From Mycobacterium sp. IS-3022 (lineage in GTDB: Bacteria; Actinomycetota; Actinomycetes; Mycobacteriales; Mycobacteriaceae), in assembly GCF_001500065.1 (NCBI RefSeq), contig NZ_LQIN01000004.1, positions 1 to 64,000 on the forward strand: a DNA stretch of 64,000 nucleotides, given 5' to 3'. Below, piece after piece: positions 1 to 10,800 of this stretch; within the stretch, counting starts at the first letter, position 1, and each line of letters opens with the position of its first letter. Under the pieces are notes generated by a model that did no database searches, was not told the origin of the DNA, and was given only the letters and a program-made list of their open reading frames with translations. Made by a program: the position numbers and the translations under genes.

Positions 1-326
1 GCGCCGCCACCGCCGATCTTGACGCCGCCGCTTTCACCGGATGAGACCGGGGTGCCGTCGGGCAGGGTGGCTGCGGTGTGGCCGCTGTTCCAGCCGACCA
101 CCAACGCACCGGGCTGGGTGCCGTACTGGAATCCACGTTCGAGCAGCTCTTGCTCGATGTTTCCCGTGTTGAACCGGTCGCCGTAGACGGGCCGCCCGGT
201 CGCCGCATTCGTCACCCAGGACACGAGACCGGAGCAGTCCGTACCGGCCGGAGAGTCACCGCCCGAGACGTACGGCGTGCCCGACACCTGGTTCACCAGC
301 GTCAAGAGCGTCGCAAGAGCAAACAT
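1..326 (-). CDS. Secreted NlpC/P60-like peptidoglycan hydrolase, C-terminus cut by window edge
   Basis: The gene reads leftward and runs off base 1, leaving 108 codons. The N-terminus is short and hydrophobic (MFALATLLTLVNQ), followed by a Gly/Ser stretch and a DCSGLVSWV motif in which Cys31 would be the nucleophile of an NlpC/P60-type cysteine peptidase. A His in NSGHTAATL fits the catalytic histidine. Small proteins of this type occur across mycobacteria and are often labelled peptidoglycan hydrolase or glycoside hydrolase. The ATG at 326 was chosen because the hydrophobic stretch begins there; a GTG further upstream is in frame but lies in the AT-richer promoter region. The substrate is inferred to be cell-wall peptide stems. 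The missing C-terminus could still hold a further catalytic residue. Confidence 0.75.
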   Translation of the reverse strand, partial: MFALATLLTLVNQVSGTPYVSGGDSPAGTDCSGLVSWVTNAATGRPVYGDRFNTGNIEQELLERGFQYGTQPGALVVGWNSGHTAATLPDGTPVSSGESGGVKIGGGG

Positions 327-355
327 GCGCCGGGACGTTACAAGTGGCGTTGCAG

Positions 356-375
356 TGTCACCAAATTCTGTGACA
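356..375. promoter_or_regulatory. Inverted repeat upstream of the NlpC/P60-like gene
   Basis: TGTCAC and GTGACA face each other across 8 bases (perfect 6-bp arms), 30 bases upstream of the hydrolase start at 326. The surrounding 230 bases (327-558) are visibly richer in A/T than the flanking genes, as expected of a promoter. The spacing and symmetry suggest a dimeric regulator. The half-sites differ from the mycobacterial CRP consensus (TGTGA-N6-TCACA), so the regulator is not named. Confidence 0.45.
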
Positions 376-558
376 GCGTTCACAACCTGAGCGTTCTATT
401 GCGTACTTCACGAATGTCATTGCAGATCGAGGCTTTTCGCATCCATTCAGCAACTTCGGTTACGAGACGCGAATCATGCGCTGCAACAGCCGAATTGATT
501 TGCTCCGCGTATCGCTGCTGACGAAAACAATTGGAGTTGAGCGCTTTTCGTGCCCAAC

Positions 559-1698
559 TCAACCGTATGCCAGCAGCAACGGAACAGTCTGCTCAGCGAA
601 GGTGAGAGAGCCGTGGTGCCCGATCAGCGACGATTCCAGCGGTTCGACAGCGCGTCGGACCACCGCCGCCGCGCCCCGGGCGGCCGCCACCACGTCGCCG
701 ATGCGGGGCCACACCGCGTTGCTGACGCGCTCGCCGAACCACCCCGCCTCGACGGCCTCCTCGCGTGAGAGCACCCATGCCCGCTCACCCAGCGTGGCGC
801 GCCACGTGGCGAGCACGTCGCTTCGTGAGCCGTCCTCTATATAGATGTGTCGAGCCCGCGGCTCTCCGCCGATCGCCTGCACACCGTCGAGCAGGGCGGG
901 GTTGGCGTCGACGTCCACGGTCTCGGCTTCCCGGACTTCGACCATGCCGTGGTCGGCGACCACGGCCAGCAGCCCGCCGGGCGGCAGCGCCTCGACCACC
1001 GACTCGACGAGCCGGTCGATCTGGCGCAACTGCATGCGCCACGGTGGTGACCCGGGGCCGTGCAGGTGGCCGAGCAAGTCGAGTTCGCTGTGGTAGCCGT
1101 AGCAGAACCCGTTGTCCGCCAGCGTATCCCGCACCGCGGCGGCGAGGTCGCCGAGCGCGTGCACGCCCACGTAACGCCCGCCGCGCAGCACGGCGCGGGT
1201 GAGCCCGGAGCCGGTGAATTCGGCGCCCGAGATGACGTTGACCGCGACGCCCACCGACGCGGCGCGCTCGAACGTGGTCGGCCGCGGTTGGACCTGTTCG
1301 GGCAGCACCCTGCCGCGAAGGTCCTCGCCCCAGGGGTGTGGCCGCCAGCGCAGGGCATTTACCACGCCGGCCTCCGGCACCCGGAACGAGTAGCCGACGA
1401 ACCCATGCTCGCCGGATCGGCAACCGGTGCCGATCGCCGCGAGGCCGGCGGCGGTGGTCGAGGGGAACCCGACGGTCAGTCGTCGTCCGCGTAGCCCCGC
1501 CAGAACGGGCGCGTCGCCGGCGTAGGTGTCGAGCAGTTCGGCGCCGAGTCCGTCGATCAGCAGGACGCACGCCCCGGCGATGTCGTCGCCTGGGAGGCCG
1601 ATGCGGTTGTCGAAGCCGTCCGCGCCCATCGCCGACAAGACCGACGGCACCACATCGGCCAGGTGCGCGAGCTCGGGATCCGGCGTCGGCAGGTCCAC
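559..1698 (-). CDS. Alkaline phosphatase superfamily protein (nucleotide pyrophosphatase/phosphodiesterase type)
   Basis: This 379-residue protein starts at a GTG. Near the N-terminus it has a VLLIDGLG motif, the first metal-binding Asp of the type I phosphodiesterase/nucleotide pyrophosphatase fold, followed by GFPSTTAAGLAAIGTG, which carries the expected Thr/Ser nucleophile. Later motifs are the SELDLLGHLHGPGS segment (Asp and His ligands), VVADHGM (Asp-His) and a C-terminal GHHG. All metal-binding blocks are present in the usual order, so the enzyme should be active on a phosphodiester or phosphomonoester. There is no signal peptide, so it is probably cytoplasmic. It is divergent from the giant regulator gene at 1827, sharing a 128-bp promoter region. 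The natural substrate cannot be read from the sequence. Confidence 0.8.
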   Translation of the reverse strand: MDLPTPDPELAHLADVVPSVLSAMGADGFDNRIGLPGDDIAGACVLLIDGLGAELLDTYAGDAPVLAGLRGRRLTVGFPSTTAAGLAAIGTGCRSGEHGFVGYSFRVPEAGVVNALRWRPHPWGEDLRGRVLPEQVQPRPTTFERAASVGVAVNVISGAEFTGSGLTRAVLRGGRYVGVHALGDLAAAVRDTLADNGFCYGYHSELDLLGHLHGPGSPPWRMQLRQIDRLVESVVEALPPGGLLAVVADHGMVEVREAETVDVDANPALLDGVQAIGGEPRARHIYIEDGSRSDVLATWRATLGERAWVLSREEAVEAGWFGERVSNAVWPRIGDVVAAARGAAAVVRRAVEPLESSLIGHHGSLTFAEQTVPLLLAYG

Positions 1699-1826
1699 AC
1701 CGGCGAGCCTGCCACACGGCCCGCAGCGGACGCCATCAACAGCCCTGCCGCAGGAACGGGCGATGGCTTCACTGCAGCGGCTACCTTTACTCGTTCTTGA
1801 CCGGGTGTTGATTCCCCATCGAGACG

Positions 1827-4800
1827 ATGGCCGATGTGGCTACGCTTCAACACGTGGAGCTGGGGGTTTTAGGTCCTCTCCAGGTCCGACAGGGTGGTCT
1901 GCCGGTCGCCATTCCGGGTGCCAAACCGCGTGCCGTTCTCACGATGCTCGGCCTGCACGGCGATTCGGTCGTATCGGCCGAAACGCTCGTCGAACTCCTG
2001 TGGGGTGACGATCCACCGCGCACCGTCGCCAAGGCTCTGCAGACCCACATCTCCTCGCTGCGCCACACCCTTGGCGACGGCTTCGTCTTGACGCAGGGCA
2101 CGGGTTGGATTCTCAGCACCACCGAAGTCGACGCCACCCGCTACACGGCGGCCACGAAGCTAGGACGCGACGCACTGGCTGTCGGTGACGCCGGCCAGGC
2201 GGTCGCCCACTTCGACGAGGCATTGGCGCTCTGGCGTGGTGTCCCCGAGCTGCCGGACGGCGCACGCGGGTCATCGGAGAAGACTCGTTGGATCGAAAGC
2301 CACGCCGCTCTGGTGGAGGACCGAGCCGACGCATTGCTTGCGACCGGCCGCGCCGCGGAGATCATCGGTGAGCTCGAAGCCGCGGTCGCCGACGCGCCCC
2401 TTCGTGAGAGGCGTTGGGGCCATTTGATGCTCGCCCTTTACCGCGCCGGCAGGCAAGGCGAAGCTCTCGGCGCCTATCAGCGTGCCCGGTCGGTGCTCGC
2501 CGAACAGCTGGGTGTTGACCCCGGACCCGACCTTCGTCGACTCCACACCGCTGTCGTCGCCCAAGACCGTGCGCTGGAAATCCCTTCTGCACAACATGTT
2601 CAGACCGTGACCCGTGCGGTCACGTTCCTACTCACCGACATCGAGGGATCCACCGCGGCGTGGGAGGCCGATGCCGACGCGATGGCGATCGCCCTGGCCC
2701 GACACGACGAGCTCGTAGAGCAGGTTGTGACATCTCGCGGAGGTCGGCTCGTAAAGACGCGCGGCGAGGGCGATGCCACGTTCTCGGTTTTCGACCGGCC
2801 ATCAGCAGCGTCCGCCGCCGCCATCGAACTTCAAGAGGCGATCCGTCACGAGCCGTGGGCGCTGCAAGCACCCATGCGCGTCCGCGTGGCATTGCACACC
2901 GGCGAAGTGGAATTTCGCGACGGCGACTACTTCGGTAGGGCGGTGAATCGCGCCGCCAGGCTTCGGTCTCTGGCCGTCGGCGGGCAGATCCTGTGCTCGG
3001 GAGCGACAGCCGAACTCGTCATCGACTCATTGTCCGACGATGTGGTGTTGACCGATCTCGGAATGCGCCAGTTGCGCAATTTGGCGCGGCCCGAGCACGT
3101 CTTCGAGCTGCGATTGATGACCGTCGAAGAGGATGCGGCGGCGCCGTCGAGCGTTCCGCCGATGGAACGGCCGCCCATGCCTTCGGTGCTCAGCGGTCCC
3201 GGTCCGTTCGTCGGACGCGACCGTGAACTGGAAGGGTTGTTCTCGGCTTGGCAGACCTCCGTCACCGCCGGTACGCGCGCCGTCCTGATCGCCGGTGAAC
3301 CCGGCGTGGGGAAGACGCGCCTGGCGGCCGAATGGTCGGGGCGGGCGTATGACCAAGGTGCCGTGGTCCTTTACGGCCGCTGCGACGAGGACCTCGGGGC
3401 GCCGTACCAGCCGTTCGCCGAAGCACTGCGGTCGCTCGTGCCGTGTCTCGGTACGAGCCGGCTGCGAGGCCTGCGCGGCGTCGAAGCATTGCTTCCGTTG
3501 GTTCCGGGCCTGACCGACGTGCTATCCGACCTCGCCGCACCCACCCGCGCCGACCCGGACACCGAACGCTACGCACTTTTCGATGCCGTCGTTGCGCTGC
3601 TGGCAATGGCTTCCACGACCGCACCTCTCGTCGTGATTCTCGACGACCTTCATTGGGCGGCCAAGCCCACCCTGTTGCTCCTGCGCCATCTTCTGCGCTT
3701 CGGCGAGCACGCTCGTCTGCAGATCATCGGCACATACCGCAGCACCGATCTCGATCGGTCGCACCCGTTGGCGGCGATGCTCGCGGATCTTCACCGCGAC
3801 GGCTCCGCCAGCCGCCTTCAACTCAGCGGCCTCGAGGAGGTCGACGTGAGTGCGTATGTCGCCGAGGCGGGTTACGACGACGAAGAACTCGCGCGAGCTT
3901 TGGCGTCGGTCACAGGTGGCAACCCGTTCTTCCTCATCGAGGCTCTGCGCCATGTCGATGAGAGCGGGGGACGGTGGGATCCGAATACGCTTCCGCAGGG
4001 TGTTCGGGAAGCGGTGAGCCGCAGACTTTCTCGGCTCCCCGCGGAGACCAACAAGGCGCTCGCAGCGGCGGCGGTGGTCGGTAGCCGGTTCGCTCTGGAT
4101 CTGGTCGAGCGGGTGCTCGACCAGGACCTTGTCGACGCGTTCGACGATGCGTGTAAGGCCGGAATCGTCATTGAGGAACAGGGCGGTTGGTACCGCTTCA
4201 ACCACGCGCTCGTGCGGCAGTCCCTGTTGGCGGAGTTGGCATCTGTGCGTCGCATGCGGCTGCACCAGCGCATCGCCGCGACACTGGAGAGCGATTCTGG
4301 CGACGACGACGAACTGTTGGCCGAACTGGCACACCATTATTTCGAATGTGCGTGGGCGGGAAATGCCGCCAAGGCGGTCGACTACTGCCGGCGTGCAGCG
4401 AATCAGGCGATGGCGCGGTTGGCCTACGAGGGCGCGGCCGACCTCTACGACAAGGCGCTGCATGCGCTCGAGGAACTCGATGACGAGTTGCCGGACCGCG
4501 ATGACCTGCAAACCGAACTGCTGATCGCGCGCTGCGAGGCCCTGCTTGCTGCCGGCGAGGTGGTTTCGGCAACGGGCGCGGTGTCGCAATTGCAGCACGC
4601 TGCGGGCGATTCCGCGCGTCTGGCCGCCTGGGGTACGTGTTTCGACGGCCAGTTGTCGATGCTCACCGATCCCGAGCGTTTGGACGATGTCGAATCCGCC
4701 GTCGCGGCGGCGGCAGAGAGGCTCGCCGAATTGGACGATGCGGCAGGGGAGGCGAAGGCGCACACGGTGCGGGCCGGGTGCCTGGGCCGGCTCGGGCGAG

Positions 4801-7800
4801 TCGGTGATTGCGAGACCGCCCTGGATCAGGCTCTCACCGCAGCGCGGCGAGCAGGCGAACACCGCCTGGTCAATGCCGTGCTGGCGAACGCCCCCCTTGC
4901 GGCGTTGTGGGGCCCCAATCCGGTACCGCGAGCAGGCGGGCGGTGTCTCGATGTCGTTCGCCTGCTTCGCATCACGACCGGTTCACCGGTGGTGGAGGCG
5001 ACGTCGACGAGGTGCCAGGGGGTGCTGGACGCGTTTCGCGGTCGTGCCGCCGCGGGTCGTCAGTTGATCGATTCTGCGAGGCGGTCGCTGACAGAACTCG
5101 GAATGCGGCACGCATTGCTCGAGGTTGACCAGTTCGCGGGAATCGTCGAGTTGGTCGCCGACGACCCTGCGGCCGCCGAAGCGCATTTGCGGCGGGCCTA
5201 CAACGGTTTTCGTCGGATGGGGCTCGATGCGGACACGGCCGAGACGGCGGCGTTGTTGGCGCGAGCGTATCTGGCGTTGAATCGGGACGCCGATGCCGAC
5301 GAATTGTGCGTGGAGAGTGAGCGTCTCGCTGGCCATGCGTTAAAGGCCTCTATCACGTGGCGGACGGTGCGGGCGCAGCTGTTGGCGCGCCATGGTGAGC
5401 ACGATGAGGCTCGGCGGGTGGCCGAGGAGGCGGTCGCTTTGGCGGGGCGGACGGACGCGTTGGTCGATCACGGCGACGCATGTCTCGCACTAGCCATGGT
5501 GCTCGACGCGGCGGGCGACGTTGTCAGCGCGAAAGCCGCCGCTGACAAGGCGGTTGACCTGTACGAGCAAAAAGGCGCTGCGGCACTTGCCGAAAAGGCG
5601 CGAAAGATGGCAGGCAAGCGCGTCGAGCCGAGTGCCCCTGCAGCGCCTCAGGTTCCCGTTGCCGACCTCGAGAATGCCTGTGCACGAGCGGGTGAGCGCG
5701 TGATAGCTGCCATCGACCGCAGGGACTGGGACGAGGTCGAGCGGATGTTTGCGCTCGACGCCTCCATCGAGAGTCGTCGAAAGATTGTCGGTTTCACGCA
5801 TATCGACCTGGCAACGGAGAACTGGCGACATGAGAATCGGCGCATCCTGGAGACAAGCGCAGCGAAGGTAGAGCAGGCTGTCATCGCCGTGCGAGGCGAG
5901 CGCTTGGCTCTCGCCCGATTGATGGTGGGCACCGCCGACTTGACTCCCGGTGCGCCGCGGGACGACTTCCTTCAGTTGTACGGCATCGACGAGCATGGCC
6001 GAATAGGGCTGCAGGTGTTCTTCGACCTGGACGACATGGACGCGGCTATGGCGGAACTCGATGCCGCACATGCTCGGCTCCAAGAACCACAGCCTCGAGC
6101 GCCCGTCGAAAACACCGCGACTCGAGCCGACGATCGACTGATCGCGCTGTTTGGCGGCGATCGCTTGGACGAGATCAGTGCACTGTTCTCGGAGGACACC
6201 AAGGTCGATGACCGCCGTCACGGACTTCGCCGCGAGAGCGATGACCGAGCGACAGCGATCGCCAATATTCGTGCAATCGCGGCCTTGGAGGTTGCTGTCA
6301 CAAAGAGAACTCTTGCCGTGAGGGGCGATCGCCTCTGCCTTAGCCGCATCCGATTCGAACAGCAATCGACGCAGCCCACAGCGTTCTGCGTTGAGGCGCT
6401 GGAGATCACCGAGGTCAATGCTGAGGGGTTGATGACGGCGAAGGTTGGTTTCGACCTCGATGACTTCGACGCGGCCATCACTGAAATCGACGCCCGCTAC
6501 CTTGTTGGCGAGGCGGCGGCGCACGCGCAGATGTGGTCCAAGGTCGCTCGGGCTTACGCAACGCTCAATCAGCAAGAGCTCCCTGCGACAACACCAGACT
6601 GGATCAACATCGATCATCGGCGGCTCGCGCCGGTCGAGGCGGGACATCTGGCCGCGTACGTCCGCGATGCGCAGAGCCAGTGGGGAATCATCTTCATCGA
6701 GGCTGTACATCGGCTCAGCGATGTTGGAGCCGTCGTTAGTCGGGCGATTGATTCCACCTCGAGCGATGGCTTCGAAGCAGAATGGCGCGAGATCGACCTT
6801 CTGACGTTCGACGGCGACCGAATTAGTCGCCTTGAACTCTTCGATGAGTCCGACCTCGATGTCGCGCTCGCCAGCTTCGACGAGCTTAGTTGCCCAGTAC
6901 CAATTCTAGAAAACGCGGCAAGCCGTGCGTACCGACGATTCGAAAAGTTCTTCGCGTCGCGTGACTGGGATGCCATGCGGGAGATCGCGACACACGGCGT
7001 TTCCGTTGACGATCGTCGTCGAACCGTGAACGCCGGGCTACGACACGGTGTAGGTAGTGACATCGAGGATCTGCGGGCCGCGGCCGGCGCTGGGTTCGCA
7101 AGCATCACCGCCTCCATCATCGCAACGCGTGGCGAACACCTCGCCCTCGGTCTGGCCCGTGCCAGCGCTTCGGGTAGTGACCAGCCCGACTCATTTCACG
7201 GCGATGCCTTCTGCGTGATTGAGGTCGACGCCGACGAAAGATTCGCAGCTGTCGTCGTGTTCGATGCCGACGACATCGACGCCGCCTTCGTTGAGCTCGA
7301 CGCCCGCTTCGTCGCCGGCGAGGCCGCAGCCCATGTTCGGACATGGTCGGCTATCACCCGGAATGCCGCGGCTTTCAACCAGCGTGAGCCCTTGTCGACG
7401 GCGCAGGACTGGGTAACCATCGACCACCGACGTGCGACAGCGTTCGAACCTGGCGACATGACTCCATACATCCATGCGACGTGGGACGTCGCGCCGGACA
7501 TCAACCTCTACATCGAGGACGTGCATCGGCTGAATGATCTGGGAGCGGTCTTCACCCAGGTGTTGAAAGGCGCCTCGAAAGAAGGCTTCGATGCGGAGTG
7601 GCGGGACGTCATCATTCTCACGGTCGATGGCGAGCAGCTCACACGGTGCGAAATCTTCGACGAGGCAGATCTCGACGCCGCGATTGACCGCTTCGAAGAA
7701 CTGCAACCGCGGACGCCAAAGCTAGAGAATGCGGCAAGCCGGGTAGGTGAGCGCTTCGACGCGTCCTTCGCGATCCGCGACTGGGACGGGATCGCGGAGA

Positions 7801-10800
7801 TACTGATGAACGACACTTACGTCGACGATCGTCGGCGAGTCGTAAATTCAGGGCCCCATTACGGCCGGGACGCCGAAATCGCGAGTATTAAGGCAATCGC
7901 CGAAGTCGGCGCCAAGAACATTACGGCGACCACCATTGCAACTCGTGGAGAGCGCCTCACCCTTCGCGGTGTTCGCTACGTGGGCCGCGACCCGCGTCCT
8001 CACGCATTCCACACTGACGTCCTCGACATCGTCGACATCGAGACCAACGGATTGATTGCGGCCCGTATTGTGTTCGACCACGACGATATTGAGGCCGCAT
8101 TCGAGGAGCTCGAGAGCCGCTACTTCGCCGGCGAGGCCGCCGCACATGCGAACACATGGTCGGCCATAGTTCGTATAACCGCAGAGTTCAATCGGCGTGA
8201 AGTGCCCGCGACGACACCGAACTTCGTAAGTCTGGACCGCCGCCACGGAGGCGCATTCGCGCCGGGCGAGCTAACAGCGTATCTGTTTGGGACATGGGAT
8301 CTTTCCTCGCAGGCCGCCCTTTGTATAGAAGCAGTGCATCGGCTGGACGACCTCGGGGCCGTCGTTACCCACGTTGGACGCGCGACGTCACACAACGACT
8401 TCGCCGCCGAATGGCGGGTGATCAATGTGGTGACCGTCGATGGCGAACAGCTCACCCGGTGCGAAATCTTCGACGAATCCGACCTCGACACCGCGCTCGC
8501 GAGGTTCGACGAGCTCAACCGTCCGACGCCGCAGCTCGAAAATGCGGCAACCAAAGTGATCGAACGCTTCCTGGCATCTTTCACTGCCCGCGACTGGGAC
8601 GCTCTGGCGGACCTTCACGCCGACGGCTTTATCTACGACGATCGCCGTCGGCCTATGAACGCTGGCGTGCGACATGGTCGAGAGTTTGCGATTGAAAATC
8701 TGAGGGCGAGCCTCGACATCGGAGTATCGGCGTATTCATCGTCGGCCGCTATCGCGACCCGGGGCGGACGGCTCACCCTTATGCAGTTCCGCGCCTCAGG
8801 CAACGATCCGGAAGCGATTCAACTCGATATCCTTCTGGTCGTCGAGACCGACGCCGACGAACGGCTCGCAGCGTGCGTCCTCTTCGACCTCGACGACATC
8901 GACGCCGCGTTCGAGGAACTCGACGCGCACTACCTCACCGGAGAAGCGGCCGCCTACGCGCACACATGGTCGGTCGTCGCGCGGAACTATGCAGCGTTCA
9001 ACCGTCACGTCTTCCCTTCGGCGGCGCCCGACTGGGTGACCGTCGACCACCGCCGAGGTGCATCATTCGAGCCCGGAGACCTTGCCGCGTACATCCGTTC
9101 CGCCTGGGACATCGTCCCCGACATCACGGTCTACATCGAGGCCGTGCATCGGCTGCGCGATTCGGGAGCGGTATTCACCCAGGTCTCAAAGGGAACTACG
9201 CAGCAGGGGTTCGATGTCGAGTGGCGAGAGCTGTGTCTTGTTACGGTCGACGGCGAATTGGTCAACCGCGCCGAACTATTCGATGAGGGCGAAATCGACT
9301 CTGCTCTTGCGAGGTTCGGCGAATTGGACTCGCAGACAGCATGTCAGGCAAACACGGCGAGCCGAGCAGATGACCGCTTCTTTGCGTACTTCGCTGCCCG
9401 AGACTGGGCGGCGCTAGGTGAGACATTGGCGGACCAGGTCTTCGTCGACGATCGGCGTCGTGTCGTGAATGTCGGGTTCTGGAATGGCCGGGACGCCGTG
9501 ATCGCGAGCCTTCAAGCTCTCGCCGAGGCTGGCCCGAAAGTATCGTCCGCTGTTGTTGCGACCCGCGGGGAGCGTCTCGCCCTCAGTCGTATTCGTTCCT
9601 CGCGGCCCGACCGGCGCGCCTGGGAAGTCGACAACGAAATGCTTCAAGTCGTTGAAATCGACACCGACGAGGCGATCGTCGCGCATATCGAGTTCGAGCC
9701 TGCCGACATCGACGCCGCCATCGCCGAACTCGATGCCCGCTACCTGGCCGGCGAAGCGACGCTATATTCGCACACGTGGTCGGTTGTAACTACGGCCTAT
9801 GCCGCAGTGAACCGGCACGAGTCGCCGCCAACGACACCCGATTTGGTGACCGTCGACCATCGGCAGGGAACTCCATTCGCTCCAGGCCACCTCGCGGCAA
9901 TCATCAGCAGCCCATGGGATGTAACGCCGAACCTTCACAGCTACGTCGAAACGGTGCATCTCCTCAACAATGACGGAGCAGTCATAACGCAAGTATCCCG
10001 CGGAGCCGCAGACGGATTCGATGCTGAGTGGCGGCTGGTCATCGCCTTGACGGTCGACGGCGACCGCTACAACCGATGCGAAATATTCGACGAGTCAGAT
10101 CTTGACGCCGCACTCGCCAGGTTCGACGAACTCGGTGCGACCACACCGCCACTCGAAAACGCATCAACACGAGCTCTCGCACGCGCGATGGCTGCGTTCA
10201 ACCGCCGCGACATTGACAGCTATCTTGCCGTTGTCACTACAGACGGACGTTATGAAGACCGGCGTAAAGGGCTGCGTGACGAGGGCGCGATCAAGCCGGA
10301 CTTCGCGCGCACATTGTTCTTTGAGGCCGCTGCTGGTTGGCAGGTGGAGTTTGAGCCAGTCGCCATAAGGGGTTCGCGCTTGGCGCTGTGCCGCGTGACG
10401 TTTCGCGATCACAGCGGGGACGACCGCCCGATCGCTGTGGACACCCTCGTTGTTACCGAAGTCACCGATGACGAATTGATCGCTCGCTTCATAATTGTCG
10501 ATCCAGATGACATCAACGGCGCGATGACTGAGCTCACCGCGCGCTGGATCGCATCTGGCGAGGTCGCACACCCCGAAATCATCGAGGCACACCGTCGGCT
10601 GCTGGTCGACATTGCTAACCGCCATGACTGGGATACATTCGCCACGCTCAGCGCTGGCGCAGCGTATGTCGGCCACGGCCAGCTGGCAGTCGGCCTGGAT
10701 ACGATCGCCGACTACATCTCGTCTATCCGTATGTTGGCGTCACTCGTTCCGGATCTCTGGCTTGAGCCGGCCGAGATCCTCTCGCACTCCGCTTTGGGCG

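Noticed and set aside
380..562. Minus-strand frame of 60 codons between the NlpC/P60-like and phosphodiesterase genes
   Set aside because: It starts at TTG, has no ribosome site or recognised domain, and covers the AT-rich promoter of the hydrolase.
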